Source: an uncultured Saprospiraceae bacterium
GTDB lineage: Bacteria; Bacteroidota; Bacteroidia; Chitinophagales; Saprospiraceae
NCBI GenBank assembly: GCA_937926205.1
Contig: CALEYL010000008.1
Span: 1-64,000, forward strand
Direction of reading: 5' to 3'
Length of the DNA stretch: 64,000 nucleotides
The position numbers were made by a program, and so were the translations under genes. Within the stretch, counting starts at the first letter, position 1, and every line of letters begins with the position of its first letter. Below the pieces are notes generated by a model. That model had not been told where the DNA came from. It ran no database searches and was given only the letters and a program-made list of their open reading frames with translations. Below are positions 26,643-36,718 of this stretch, piece after piece.

Positions 26643-28199
26643 ATGTTGGTCAAAACATATTCGAGCGCAGTTCACGGCGTTGATGCACGTACCATTACCG
26701 TAGAAGTCAATACCGGAGGCAACGTCACCGTAGGTAACCAGTTTTATTTTCTGGTCGGTTTGCCCGACAATGCCGTCAAGGAAGGTTTTCAGCGCATTGA
26801 AGCGGCCATCAAAAACAGCCGTTACAACATGGTGCGCGTAAAAACCGTGGTCAATATGGCGCCTGCCGATCTTCGCAAAGAAGGCTCGGCTTACGACCTG
26901 CCCATAGCGGTGGGCTATCTGGCTGCAACCGATCAGATCAACAGTGAAGGCCTCGATAAATTCCTGATGATGGGCGAATTGTCGCTCGATGGCAGCCTGC
27001 GACCGATCAAGGGAGCGTTGCCCATTGCCATTCAGGCCCGCCGTGAAAAATTCAGAGGGGTCATCGTACCTAAAATAAATGCACGGGAAGCCGCCATTGT
27101 GAGCGACATCGAAGTGTACGGCGTAGAAACCCTGCAGGAGGCGGTGGGTTTTCTGAACGGCGACCTGCAACTGAAACCCGTTGTGGTCAATACCCGGGAC
27201 GAGTTTTTCGACAACCAGAATGTCTACAACGTCGATTTTTCGGATGTAAAAGGCCAGGAAAACATCAAACGATCACTCGAAATTGCTGCAGCAGGTGGCC
27301 ACAACGCCATCCTGATCGGCCCTCCCGGCGCCGGAAAAACCATGCTGGCCCGCCGATTGCCGACCATCCTGCCGCCCCTCAACCTCCATGAAGCGCTGGA
27401 AACCACTAAAATTCATTCTGTAGCCGGCATTTTACCCGTCAACGCCTCGCTCATTTCCACGCGGCCTTTCCGGGCGCCGCACCACACCATCAGCGATGTG
27501 GCCCTGGTTGGCGGCGGCTCCAACCCCATGCCCGGCGAAATTTCCCTGGCACACAACGGGGTTTTGTTCCTCGACGAACTCCCGGAGTTCAAACGCACGG
27601 TACTGGAAGTGCTGCGCCAACCCATGGAAGAGCGGCGAGTGACCATCTCCAGGGCTAAAATTTCGATAGAATATCCGTCCAGTTTCATGCTCATCGCTTC
27701 GATGAACCCTTGTCCCTGCGGTTACCACAACCACCCTGAAAAAGACTGCGTTTGCGGCCCCGGCGTGGTGAAACGCTACCTCAGCCGCATCTCAGGACCT
27801 TTGCTCGACCGCATCGACCTGCACGTGGAAGTCACGCCGGTTTCGTTCGACGAACTGGCCGACCAGCGCCCGCCCTCTGAAACCAGCAAAGACATTGTGG
27901 CCCGCGTCATCCGCGCCCGCGAAATCCAGATCGAACGCTTTAAGGAACTGAACGGCATTTACAGCAATGCCCAAATGCCCAGCCGCATGGTGCGCGAAGT
28001 TTGCGCCGTGAACCAGGCCGGCCAGACGCTCATCAAAAGGGCGATGGAAAAACTACAGCTCTCTGCCCGCGCTTACGACCGCATTCTAAAAGTGGCGCGC
28101 ACCTGTGCGGATCTGGCCGGCAGCCCGGAGATCAAAATCGAACATTTGGCGGAAGCCATCCATTTCAGGACCCTGGATCGGGAGGGCTGGGCGGGTTAG
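26643..28199 (+). CDS. YifB/ComM-family Mg-chelatase-like AAA ATPase
   Basis: 518 residues. An N-terminal Lon-protease-like domain (about 1-170) without protease residues is followed by a Mg-chelatase-type AAA domain with Walker A GPPGAGKT at 226-233 and Walker B VLFLDELPEF. A four-cysteine cluster in PCPCGYHNHPEKDCVCG (about 356-373) and a C-terminal domain ending FRTLDREGW complete the YifB layout. Some members (ComM) are hexameric helicases that promote branch migration during natural transformation, a role I infer only by family. Length is normal. Converges on the antiporter with 34 bp between stops. Confidence 0.95.
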   Translation: MLVKTYSSAVHGVDARTITVEVNTGGNVTVGNQFYFLVGLPDNAVKEGFQRIEAAIKNSRYNMVRVKTVVNMAPADLRKEGSAYDLPIAVGYLAATDQINSEGLDKFLMMGELSLDGSLRPIKGALPIAIQARREKFRGVIVPKINAREAAIVSDIEVYGVETLQEAVGFLNGDLQLKPVVVNTRDEFFDNQNVYNVDFSDVKGQENIKRSLEIAAAGGHNAILIGPPGAGKTMLARRLPTILPPLNLHEALETTKIHSVAGILPVNASLISTRPFRAPHHTISDVALVGGGSNPMPGEISLAHNGVLFLDELPEFKRTVLEVLRQPMEERRVTISRAKISIEYPSSFMLIASMNPCPCGYHNHPEKDCVCGPGVVKRYLSRISGPLLDRIDLHVEVTPVSFDELADQRPPSETSKDIVARVIRAREIQIERFKELNGIYSNAQMPSRMVREVCAVNQAGQTLIKRAMEKLQLSARAYDRILKVARTCADLAGSPEIKIEHLAEAIHFRTLDREGWAG

Positions 28200-28233
28200 G
28201 ACAGTTCAGTGTCCTAACCGTTTTGAATACCCC

Positions 28234-30372
28234 TTATTTCTTCCCAAACCCGCGCCGCAACAACTTCCCAAACCGGCTCAGTCGCTGGATATTATCCTGA
28301 ATGGCTGACAAATTGATGTCTTCCTCCGTGATCAGGCTGTCCAGCATATCACCGCCGGGCTGCTCGGGGTAGATGACCATGAAATTGTTCTCCTTGAAGT
28401 ATTTGGGCAACTTGGCTGGAATTTCATCCAGGTAGTTGTTGTAAGAAATGGAGCCTTTGCGGGCGCTGACAACCACCAATAAATCATCGCGGGATAAAGA
28501 TTTGGCGATGATGAGAAAATCCTCCCAGTCCACAAAAGGGAAAAACTGAATATTTACCTTGATGTTATTTTTGGTAAAATAGCGCTTGATGGCCTCCAGC
28601 GTTTTTTCAGAAGTGTATATGTGCATTTCCGAGCTGGTTTCTTTGGCCAACAGGCAAACTTTGCGCAGCCATCCTGAGAACCCAACTTCGTATTGCGCAT
28701 TGGTTGGAATGGCTAAAACGATGCGACGAGTAACATTAATCGGGTGCCGCAACTGAGTCACCAACACCATTTGCGAGCAACTCTGGATGAGTTGATCGAG
28801 TGCTGTGCCAAATATTTTCCCTTCCACTTTGGCTGCTTTGCCCGTCCAGCCGATCAGTATGGCTGAAATCATTTTTTCCTTCACGTATTGAGAGATGCCA
28901 CTGCCGACATTGAGGGCTACACGGGTATCTACGGTGACTTTTGTTTCGGTAGCTGCGGCATGGATGATGGCTTTTTCCAGCATCTGATTGTTCAGCACAA
29001 CGCGCTCCCTGGCCTCTTCGTCATCTTTCACCACCGACAACGCGGTAATGGGCTGTGGAGAATGCCGGTCTTTCAACAAAATGGCCAGATCCATCATCGG
29101 CTCTATGGTCGCCGGATTGGCAATCGGAACCAGAATTTTTTCTTCCAGGTCTTTGATTTCAGGGAGCCGCTCGCTTTCAACAATGGCCAGCTTGCGTCCG
29201 GCGCTTTCTGTCAGAAAAGAGGAGACCAGGCAGGATATCAGAATGAGGATGATGATGCCGTTTAAGACACTTTCATCCAGAATGCCCAGTTTGTATCCAA
29301 CCAAAGCAATGGCCAGGGTTGCTGCAGCATGCGCACTGCTCAGGCCCCAGATGACATTGCGCTGGACCGCCGTATAGCCAAACAGTTTTTGGGTAGCCCA
29401 GGCAGAAAGTCCTTTAGCCGTAACCGAAATGGCCACAAATGTGGCGCCAACCAGGATGGTATGATACCCCTCCAGAAAAATGGCGACCTCCACCATCATG
29501 CCCACACTAATCAGGAAAAAGGGAACGAATAGCGCATTGCCAACAAATTCTATCCGGTTCATCAGGGAAGAAGTATGCGGAATCAGGCGATTCAATGCCA
29601 ACCCTGTCATAAACGCCCCAATAATCGGCTCCATACCAGCAACCTCGGCCAAAAATCCCGACAGAAAAACCAGCGCCATGACGAAAATGTATTGAGAAGA
29701 TTTTTCGCCTTCAATGTTTTTGAAAAACCAATGGGCAATCGGCGGAAAAATCACAAATACAACAAAGCCGTAAGCAGCAATGGATAAAGTCAGCCGCAGC
29801 CAGAATGTAAGGTCGAGGCTACCACCCTGAACGCCGGTAACGACAGCCAGGAAAATCAGCACAACCGTATCCGCGATGATGGTGCCGCCGATAACAACGG
29901 CAATGACTTCATTTTTCGTAATCCCAAGGCGGCTGGCAATGGGAAATGAAATAAGCGTATGCGGCGCAAAAACGCTGGCGATGAGCAGGGAAGCCATCTT
30001 GCTGTACCCAAAACCGTAGTGAACGACGGGGTAGGCCACCATAAATGCCACCAGCACCAATAACAATCCGTATACCAGGCTTTTATATTTGCTTTTCCGG
30101 AATTCATTCAACTCCAGCTCAAGGCCGGCCATGAACATGATGTACAGCAAACCAATGGTGCTGAATAATATAATGGCTTCGTTGCGGTCAATGATGTTAA
30201 AACCATGTGGGCCGATGACGACTCCGGATATAATCAGACCTATGATTCCAGGCAAGCGAAGTTTACGCAATACAATGGGACTCAGGAGGATAATAAACAG
30301 CAGCAGCGAAAAAACCAGCACTGGATTTTTCAAAGGCAATGAAAAATCAATATTCAATAACAATCCGGTCAT
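28234..30372 (-). CDS. Cation:proton antiporter (CPA2/KefB-like) with C-terminal universal-stress-like region
   Basis: 712 residues. About twelve transmembrane helices fill 1-400 (early word GIIGLIISGVVIGPHGFNI is the CPA2 signature; GMEPIIGAFMTGLALNRLIP mid-domain). The soluble C-terminal half (about 430-712) looks like two tandem universal-stress-protein-type domains, with blocks such as LVVVSARKGS, rather than a KTN/TrkA domain. It would exchange K+ or Na+ for protons. ATG at 30372 is divergent from the lytic transglycosylase at 30474, sharing a 101-bp upstream region. Confidence 0.92.
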   Translation of the reverse strand: MTGLLLNIDFSLPLKNPVLVFSLLLFIILLSPIVLRKLRLPGIIGLIISGVVIGPHGFNIIDRNEAIILFSTIGLLYIMFMAGLELELNEFRKSKYKSLVYGLLLVLVAFMVAYPVVHYGFGYSKMASLLIASVFAPHTLISFPIASRLGITKNEVIAVVIGGTIIADTVVLIFLAVVTGVQGGSLDLTFWLRLTLSIAAYGFVVFVIFPPIAHWFFKNIEGEKSSQYIFVMALVFLSGFLAEVAGMEPIIGAFMTGLALNRLIPHTSSLMNRIEFVGNALFVPFFLISVGMMVEVAIFLEGYHTILVGATFVAISVTAKGLSAWATQKLFGYTAVQRNVIWGLSSAHAAATLAIALVGYKLGILDESVLNGIIILILISCLVSSFLTESAGRKLAIVESERLPEIKDLEEKILVPIANPATIEPMMDLAILLKDRHSPQPITALSVVKDDEEARERVVLNNQMLEKAIIHAAATETKVTVDTRVALNVGSGISQYVKEKMISAILIGWTGKAAKVEGKIFGTALDQLIQSCSQMVLVTQLRHPINVTRRIVLAIPTNAQYEVGFSGWLRKVCLLAKETSSEMHIYTSEKTLEAIKRYFTKNNIKVNIQFFPFVDWEDFLIIAKSLSRDDLLVVVSARKGSISYNNYLDEIPAKLPKYFKENNFMVIYPEQPGGDMLDSLITEEDINLSAIQDNIQRLSRFGKLLRRGFGKK

Positions 30373-30473
30373 AAATGAATTTTGGTATGATCTTTACAAG
30401 AAGGCGCATGATACTAAAATACCATGACTTTGACAAACTTGTTTATCTTTACCCGAACACAATTCATGATCTC

Positions 30474-31373
30474 ATGCAAAAGAAACTTACTACCTACACA
30501 CTGGTGCTGGCTGCCTTTCTCACTGTCGCCGCATTCGCTTCCTATTCTGAAAAATCCGAAGCGGAACCCGATAACATTCTGCCCCAGATTGTGAAACCGG
30601 TAGACCTGAACAAACCTTTTGATTTTGCCGGCGAACCGGTTCCGATGGACAACTTCGATGTGCGGGAACGCCTCGACCGCGAGTTGCTGATCAACACCTA
30701 TTGGCACGCCACGACCATGTTGCACATCAAAAGCATGTATAAATATTTTCCGGCGATTGAAAAAATCCTTGCTGAAAACGGGATACCGGATGATTTTAAA
30801 TTCCTCGCCGTTGCAGAAAGCAGCCTTCGGAATGAAATTTCGCCCAAAGGCGCCAAAGGAATCTGGCAGTTTATGGGCAATACAGGCGAATATTATGGCC
30901 TGGAAATCAACAGCGAAGTGGACGAACGCTACCACCTGGAAAAAGCAACCAAAGCTGCCTGTGATTACCTGAAAGGGTACAAAAAGCGCTTTGGCGACTG
31001 GACTTTATCGGCTGCCGCTTACAACATGGGAGGCACCCGACTGGCAAAAGACATCCAGATCCAACGGGCGCACAATTACTACGACCTAAGTCTAAATTCA
31101 GAGACTTCCCGCTATGTTTTCCGCGTCATCGCCATCAAAGAAATTCTGAAAAACCCACGTGCGTTCGGCTTCTATCTCGATGAAGAGCAAGGCTATCCCC
31201 CGATGGATGCCTATAAAGAGGTGGAAGTAAACGGGCCGGTAGAAAACTGGGGGGATTTTGCCAATGAGCACAACACGACTTACCGCATGCTGAAAGTGTA
31301 CAACCCCTGGCTGATCAGCACCAAATTGACCAATAAAGAAGGAAAAACGTATAAGGTGAAAATACCGGAGTGA
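30474..31373 (+). CDS. Membrane-exported lytic transglycosylase (SLT domain)
   Basis: 299 residues from the ATG at 30474 (MQKKLTTYTLVLAAFLTVAAFA signal peptide); earlier in-frame starts at 30375 and 30408 place charged residues before the signal peptide and are rejected. The transglycosylase domain spans about 95-245, with catalytic glutamate in VAESSLRNE, the GAKGIWQFM word and YNMGG. These enzymes cut peptidoglycan leaving 1,6-anhydromuramic ends. A terminal region ends TYKVKIPE, too short for a complete LysM. Normal length for a short MltD-like protein. Confidence 0.93.
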   Translation: MQKKLTTYTLVLAAFLTVAAFASYSEKSEAEPDNILPQIVKPVDLNKPFDFAGEPVPMDNFDVRERLDRELLINTYWHATTMLHIKSMYKYFPAIEKILAENGIPDDFKFLAVAESSLRNEISPKGAKGIWQFMGNTGEYYGLEINSEVDERYHLEKATKAACDYLKGYKKRFGDWTLSAAAYNMGGTRLAKDIQIQRAHNYYDLSLNSETSRYVFRVIAIKEILKNPRAFGFYLDEEQGYPPMDAYKEVEVNGPVENWGDFANEHNTTYRMLKVYNPWLISTKLTNKEGKTYKVKIPE

Positions 31374-31453
31374 TTTGAAAATTTGAAAATTAGATGATTT
31401 GAAGATGCAGCGTCGCCCAATCTTCAAATTTTCTAATCAACACATTTTCAAAT
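31372..31453. repeat. Imperfect fold-back between convergent genes
   Basis: Words ATTTGAAAATTAGATGATTT on the left are mirrored by AATCTTCAAATTTTCTAATC and CACATTTTCAAAT on the right, forming a long AT-rich hairpin. The right arm overlaps the last codons of the NtrY-like kinase gene. Likely acts as a bidirectional terminator (inference); it belongs to the same style of low-complexity fold-back as 6204-6292. Confidence 0.6.
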
Positions 31454-33575
31454 TAACAAAAAACCGGGTCCCCTCCCCTGCTTCTGATTCAAACCAGATG
31501 TGCCCGTTCATGGCCTCTATCATGTTTTTGCACATGGCCAACCCGAGGCCCGTGCCGGAGGATTTTGTGGTAAAATAAGGCGAGAACACCCGTTCATACA
31601 CCGTTTTCGGAATGCCCGCGCCGTTATCCTCCACGCAAATGAGTGCATCAGCGCCAGATTCACTCAAACGGATACTGACCTGTCCCTTCCGGTCATCCGG
31701 AATGGCTTGTATGGCATTTTTGACCAGGTTGGTGAAAACCCGGGTGAGCTGGTTGCGGTCGGCAAAAACAAAAAGCAATTTTTCCGGCAGGTCGAGTTCA
31801 AAAGCGACATTCAGATTTTCCTGCGTTGCAAAAAGGGTATAAACCGATCGCAGCAAATCATTGATTTCGAGGCGCTCGCACTGAGGTTCGGGCATTTTGG
31901 CAAAATTGGAAAACTCAGAAGCGATTCCCGACAGCACGTCTATTTGTTCGATCAGGGTCTGGCTCACCCTTTGAAGCAAAGCCTGCGCATTTTCAGGCTG
32001 CGTCTGATAGGCCCGTAAGAGGTGCTGAACGCTCAGTTTCATCGGCGTTAGCGGGTTTTTGATTTCGTGGGCTACCTGTCGGGCCATTTCGCGCCAGGCT
32101 CCTTCGCGTTCCGATAGCTTCAGGCGTTCGGTGCTTTCTTCGAGCGTTTCCAGCATGCGGTTGTAGGCGCCAATGAGTTCGCCCAGTTCGTCTTTGTTTT
32201 TCCAGGAAATGGGTTCGTTTTTTCCCAGTTTGATGCCCGCTAGCTTTTGGCCGATTTCCGATAAGGGCTTTGTGATGGAATTGGAGACGTAGAGCGCAGC
32301 AGCGGCAGCCACCAGCAGCAGAAATACGTATAAATTCAGCAAAGCGCTGATGAATAACCGCGTTTCTTCCTGTAATTCAGGAGAAGAAGAGCGCTGGTAA
32401 TATGCCGCCGAAAGCAAACCAATGGCTAAGAATGATCCCAAAATAGAGGCGATGGTCGCCAATTGGATGCGGTTTCGGAGCGATGGCGGTCCGCAAAGCG
32501 GCAAATCATAATCAGGACTGACAAAGCGGGTCATGTGGTTGAAGCCTGCCAGCAACAAAACCAGCAGCGACAACAACGCAAATATGCCCGAAAAGAGGGC
32601 GATCGGTTTTCGATAGCCGCCCGTTGCCCTGCCTATAACAAGGGTAAGGCCATCAGCGCCACGATAGACGAGGTCGGCACGCGCAGCTGAAAAATATTCC
32701 TTCCACTGGCCTTCGGCGAATGCCCCTGCATGCTGCGCTAAATTGCCATTCGGGTTGCCGTGAACAGTCAGGATGGCTCCATCTCCCTGAAAAATAACAT
32801 AATCGTATTTATCCGCCTGCTGCCAGTCTTCAGCGGGTGAAGTTGCAAATTCCCGGGCGATGTCAAGACGGGCGAGACGGTCTACCCGCAGGTTAAACTG
32901 GAACAAAAGCAGGGCCAGCCAGGCTGAAAAAGCCACTGCCCAAAACAAAGCCCAGGTCAGACTGGACGTTTGCCGCTCTATGTAAATGTCCATCAGCGCA
33001 ACGTACGCGATGCCCGTTAGCAACACCTGCAGCGGATGAAGCATGCTGCCTTTAAGGAGCAGAAAAGCGCCAAAAACTGCCACGGCTATCAGCATCCCCA
33101 ACAGGCGTTGGCGTTGCGGCACTCCGGCACGGACAACAAACCAAAGCAGGCGATGCGACAGTAAAAAAACGGAAATGGCGAGCAGCAAAATTCCGATAAG
33201 CGCCACGCCGCCGGCAGCTTCCAGTTGAAAAAAATGATCAAAATCGAGCGGAATATATTGCTGAAATACAGCTTCATGAAGGTGTCCTCCAACACCTGCC
33301 AAACCCAGGATTATCAGCAGATTGGCAAGTGCCGCGCTCAGCAATCCCTTACGCCGTGGCAGGGGCGCCGGTATGCGGAAAGCAAGCCCTGCCAATCCGG
33401 ACAACAACAGCGATTTTACCAATAAGAAGCATGCTGCATCCATTGCAGGTTGCTTGCTGATAGGACGTTCGATGGAAAAATACGGGTACAGCAACAGGAG
33501 AATCCCTGCCCAAAGCAAGGCCGGGAGCCACTTATAAAGGTCTTTCCAGATTTGTCTCAAGTGTGTTTTCAGCAT
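31437..33575 (-). CDS. NtrY-like sensor histidine kinase
   Basis: 712 residues from the ATG at 33575 (MLKTHLRQIWKDLYKWLPALL). Six hydrophobic helices in the first 250 residues, a long external loop, two further helices and a HAMP domain (about 445-495) precede the H-box (histidine in VAHEIKNPLTPMK, near 520) and the ATPase domain (NLVKNAIQA, DNGAGIP, GTGLGLAMCKNM). All catalytic boxes are intact, in contrast to the protein at 20270. The gene has no adjacent response regulator. The frame remains open upstream to 33677 through tandem-repeat sequence, which I take as not translated. Confidence 0.92.
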   Translation of the reverse strand: MLKTHLRQIWKDLYKWLPALLWAGILLLLYPYFSIERPISKQPAMDAACFLLVKSLLLSGLAGLAFRIPAPLPRRKGLLSAALANLLIILGLAGVGGHLHEAVFQQYIPLDFDHFFQLEAAGGVALIGILLLAISVFLLSHRLLWFVVRAGVPQRQRLLGMLIAVAVFGAFLLLKGSMLHPLQVLLTGIAYVALMDIYIERQTSSLTWALFWAVAFSAWLALLLFQFNLRVDRLARLDIAREFATSPAEDWQQADKYDYVIFQGDGAILTVHGNPNGNLAQHAGAFAEGQWKEYFSAARADLVYRGADGLTLVIGRATGGYRKPIALFSGIFALLSLLVLLLAGFNHMTRFVSPDYDLPLCGPPSLRNRIQLATIASILGSFLAIGLLSAAYYQRSSSPELQEETRLFISALLNLYVFLLLVAAAAALYVSNSITKPLSEIGQKLAGIKLGKNEPISWKNKDELGELIGAYNRMLETLEESTERLKLSEREGAWREMARQVAHEIKNPLTPMKLSVQHLLRAYQTQPENAQALLQRVSQTLIEQIDVLSGIASEFSNFAKMPEPQCERLEINDLLRSVYTLFATQENLNVAFELDLPEKLLFVFADRNQLTRVFTNLVKNAIQAIPDDRKGQVSIRLSESGADALICVEDNGAGIPKTVYERVFSPYFTTKSSGTGLGLAMCKNMIEAMNGHIWFESEAGEGTRFFVNLKMC

Positions 33576-33627
33576 CGCAGGGCAGAGGCTTCCTGCGGTA
33601 TACGGAGTTTTTTGGGGAATGTTCCGG

Positions 33628-34135
33628 TTTTTCAGTGGGCAGTTTTTCAGTGGGCAGTTGGCAGTCGCATTTTGCAAGCATAATCGTGGTTACAAACCAG
33701 GCGCATGAACACATTCAGTTGGCAGTTTTTCAGTGGGCAGTTGGCAGTTTCATTTTACAACCATAATCGTGATTACAAACCAATAGCATGAACACATTCA
33801 GTTGGCAGTTTTTCAGTGGGCAGTTGGCAGTCGCATTTTACAACCATAATCGTGGTTACAAACCAATAGCATGAACACATTCAGTTGGCAGTTTTTCAGT
33901 GGGCAGTTGGCAGTCGCATTTTACAACCATAATCGTGGTTACAAACCAATAGCATGAACACATTCAGTTGGCAGTTTTTCAGTGGGCAGTTGGCAGTCGC
34001 ATTTTACAACCATAATCGTGGTTACAAACCAATAGCATGAACACATTCAGTTGGCAGTTTTTCAGTGGGCAGTTGGCAGTCGCATTTTACAAGCATAATC
34101 GTGGTTACAAACCAGGCGCATGAACGCTTTCAGTT
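33628..34135. repeat. Tandem array with 83-bp period
   Basis: The word CATTCAGTT recurs at 33712, 33795, 33878, 33961 and 34044, an exact 83-bp period; each unit contains GTTGGCAGTTTTTCAGTGGGCAGTTGGCAGT and CATAATCGTGGTTACAAACC. Partial units flank both sides. There are no variable spacers, so this is not a CRISPR. The left end lies just upstream of the NtrY-like kinase start (33575), so transcripts of that gene begin in or near the array. The remaining gap to the DUF2807 stop at 34226 has no gene. Confidence 0.93.
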
Positions 34136-34225
34136 TCAAGATGCTAAAACCCGGTTGCGATGCAAAATTTCAATCATTTGCACATTCAATACTGCCAACT
34201 GCAAACTAAAAACCTGCCAACTCAA

Positions 34226-34900
34226 CTAGATCTTCCTAATCTCCCCCGCCAGCATATTCCGGGTATTGCGTTCTTCAGGATCGCCGGAATACAGCACTTC
34301 ACCACCGGTATTCACGGAAGCATCGAGGCTTTTCAGGGCAACGACAACCGCTTTTCCGCCGGTACTGGCCCTTACGTTCGTTTTATTGCACTGCAAGTCC
34401 AGCGCGCTGTATTTACCTCCCGTAGTCGCCGTAGCTTCCTGTGATTCTGTTGTTCCTTTGAGCTTGAGTTCGCCGCCTTCAGAAGCCAGCGCACTTAAGG
34501 AGTTGACCTTAATTTCGAGTTCCACCTGTGCTCCGCTGCCGGCTTTTGCTGAAAACAGTTCGGATTCGATCACAGCATCGCTGCTGATTCTAGCGCCTGC
34601 CAGGCCATTGATCATGCGAAGGCTGCGGTAAGTCACCACAATTTTCACATCCACATCGCGGTGAAAAAAGCCATCAATCAGCTGTAGTTTCAGCTTGCCG
34701 TTTTTTACATAAACGGATACTTTATCTTCCGAAATGCCATTCGCTTCCACGACTGCGGATTCCGAATCGCCTTTTTGAAGCAAAACTTCAATATCGCCGG
34801 AAGCCACCAATTCATCAAAAGGTTGCAGTTTGCGCACATCCTGCGCGTGGAGGGGAGCAAGGAACAGCAGGGCTCCTGCAATCAAGGTTATTGCCTTCAT
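34226..34900 (-). CDS. Head GIN / DUF2807-domain exported protein
   Basis: 224 residues. A signal peptide (MKAITLIAGALLFLAPLHAQ) is followed by a beta-helix-like DUF2807 domain: F-DELVASGDIEVLLQKG near 28-45, many short alternating hydrophobic strands, and glycine-rich turns such as ATATTGGKYSA and VNTGGEVLYSGDPE. Such proteins are common in Bacteroidota and their role is unknown. ATG at 34900; single gene. A half-site AAAAGGTGTCAGGTGA just upstream (34924-34940) echoes the GGTGACACC repeat. Confidence 0.92.
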   Translation of the reverse strand: MKAITLIAGALLFLAPLHAQDVRKLQPFDELVASGDIEVLLQKGDSESAVVEANGISEDKVSVYVKNGKLKLQLIDGFFHRDVDVKIVVTYRSLRMINGLAGARISSDAVIESELFSAKAGSGAQVELEIKVNSLSALASEGGELKLKGTTESQEATATTGGKYSALDLQCNKTNVRASTGGKAVVVALKSLDASVNTGGEVLYSGDPEERNTRNMLAGEIRKI

Positions 34901-35154
34901 GTTTGTCGAGTTTAAAAAATTGTAAAAAGGTGTCAGGTGATTTCTTTGTAAGGAGGATGCCTAAAATATCCTCATCCCCCTATTCAATCTTGTAAGATTC
35001 CTTGAAAATTTCATTTGGAAGCAGCATCTATCTAAAATCTTTGCGAACTTTGCGCCCTTCCGAAGCATTCGGGGATAAAGATTATTTACAAACGGCGGAC
35101 GGGATCGTCTGTCCGGCCATTATTGTCTAACCGCTCACAGCGATATCAAATACC

Positions 35155-36705
35155 ATGTCACAACAGGTTGACCAATTCAAGAAGTTAGTTGCGCATTGCA
35201 AAGAATACGGTTTCATTTTTCAGTCCAGCGAAATCTACGACGGCCTCAGCGCCGTTTACGATTACGGCCCCTATGGCTCTGAGTTGAAAAACAACATCAA
35301 AAACTACTGGTGGCGGGCCATGGTGCAAATGCACGAAAACATCACGGGCATTGACGCGGGCATCTTTATGCACCCAAAAACCTGGAAAGCTTCCGGCCAC
35401 GTTGATGCTTTCAACGATCCGCTTGTCGACAACAAAGACAGCAAAAAGCGCTACCGGGCAGACCAACTGATCGAAGGGGTCATTGACAAAATCAACGATA
35501 AAGCGGAAAAAGAAGTCGAAAAAGCCCGCAAGCGCTTTGGAGAAAGCTTCGATGAAGCCCTTTACCGCGAAACCAATCCGCGCGTTTCTGAATACCTGAA
35601 ACAGGCTCTTGACATTGAAAAGCGCCTGGCACAATTGATGAAGGACAGCGATATGGAGGGATTGAAGGCCCTGATCGAAGAACTGGAAATCGCCGATCCG
35701 GAAAGCGGTTCGCGCAACTGGACGGAAGTCCGCCAGTTCAACCTCATGTTCTCCACCCAATTGGGCAACATCGCCGGCGAAGAGGGCAAATTGTACCTGC
35801 GCCCCGAAACGGCACAGGGCATTTTTGTGAATTTCCTGAACGTGCAGAAAAGCACGCGGCTCAAAATACCGTTCGGCATTGCGCAGATCGGCAAAGCCTT
35901 CCGCAATGAAATCGTGGCGCGCCAGTTCATTTTCCGCATGCGCGAGTTCGAGCAGATGGAAATGCAGTTTTTCATCCGTCCGGGCGAAGAAATGAAGTGG
36001 TACGAATACTGGAAAACCGCGCGCATGAAGTGGCATACCGCCCTTGGCACGCCGCCCGAAATGCTGCGGTTCAAAGACCACGACAACCTGGCGCACTATG
36101 CCAATGCTGCTGTAGACATCCAGTTTGAGTTTCCATTCGGCTTTAAAGAGCTGGAAGGCATCCACTCGCGTACCGATTTCGACCTGAAAAGCCATCAGGA
36201 ATTGTCGGGCAAAAAATTGCAGTATTTCGACACCGATCTGAACGAAAACTACGTGCCTTATGTGGTGGAAACTTCCGTCGGTTGCGACCGCATGTTCCTC
36301 GCACTGATGAGCTACGCCCTGCAGGAAGAAGCCGTGCCGGATGCCAAAGGAGAAGACGCTACGCGGACTGTACTGCGTTTGCACCCCGCACTGGCGCCGG
36401 TGAAATGCGCCGTGTTGCCGTTGGTGCGCAACAAGGAAGAACTGCCGGAAAAAGCCCGCGAAATCTTCAACGACCTGAAGCAGTCTTTCCTTTGCCAATA
36501 CGACGACAAAGACGCCATCGGCCGCCGCTACCGCCGTCAGGATGCCATCGGCACGCCGTTTTGCGTAACCGTGGATTTCGAAACGATCGAAAACAACACG
36601 GTCACCCTGCGCGAACGCGATTCGATGGTGCAGGAACGCATTCCCATCAGTGAAATCGAAAACATCGTGCGCAAACGCACGGATATGAAGCAGTTGTTCG
36701 TGTAA
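35155..36705 (+). CDS. glyS: Glycine--tRNA ligase, alpha2 (eukaryote-like) type
   Basis: 516 residues, class II synthetase charging tRNA-Gly. It is the single-chain dimeric type. N-terminal words YGFIFQSSEIYDG and YDYGPYGSELKNN are diagnostic; motif 2 is IGKAFRNEI, and motif 3 is in VETSVGCDRMFLALM; the anticodon-binding domain covers about 400-516. An insertion at about 95-180 rich in charged helical sequence is normal for the type. ATG at 35155 is well supported; a long opposite-strand frame is a shadow. Confidence 0.97.
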   Translation: MSQQVDQFKKLVAHCKEYGFIFQSSEIYDGLSAVYDYGPYGSELKNNIKNYWWRAMVQMHENITGIDAGIFMHPKTWKASGHVDAFNDPLVDNKDSKKRYRADQLIEGVIDKINDKAEKEVEKARKRFGESFDEALYRETNPRVSEYLKQALDIEKRLAQLMKDSDMEGLKALIEELEIADPESGSRNWTEVRQFNLMFSTQLGNIAGEEGKLYLRPETAQGIFVNFLNVQKSTRLKIPFGIAQIGKAFRNEIVARQFIFRMREFEQMEMQFFIRPGEEMKWYEYWKTARMKWHTALGTPPEMLRFKDHDNLAHYANAAVDIQFEFPFGFKELEGIHSRTDFDLKSHQELSGKKLQYFDTDLNENYVPYVVETSVGCDRMFLALMSYALQEEAVPDAKGEDATRTVLRLHPALAPVKCAVLPLVRNKEELPEKAREIFNDLKQSFLCQYDDKDAIGRRYRRQDAIGTPFCVTVDFETIENNTVTLRERDSMVQERIPISEIENIVRKRTDMKQLFV

Positions 36706-36718
36706 CGCAAGTGCCGAA

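Noticed and set aside
33576..33677. N-terminal extension of the NtrY-like kinase
   Set aside because: The extra 34 codons are translated tandem-repeat sequence without a membrane or signal pattern.
33628..34135. CRISPR-like regular array
   Set aside because: The whole 83-bp unit repeats, with no unique spacers and no cas genes.
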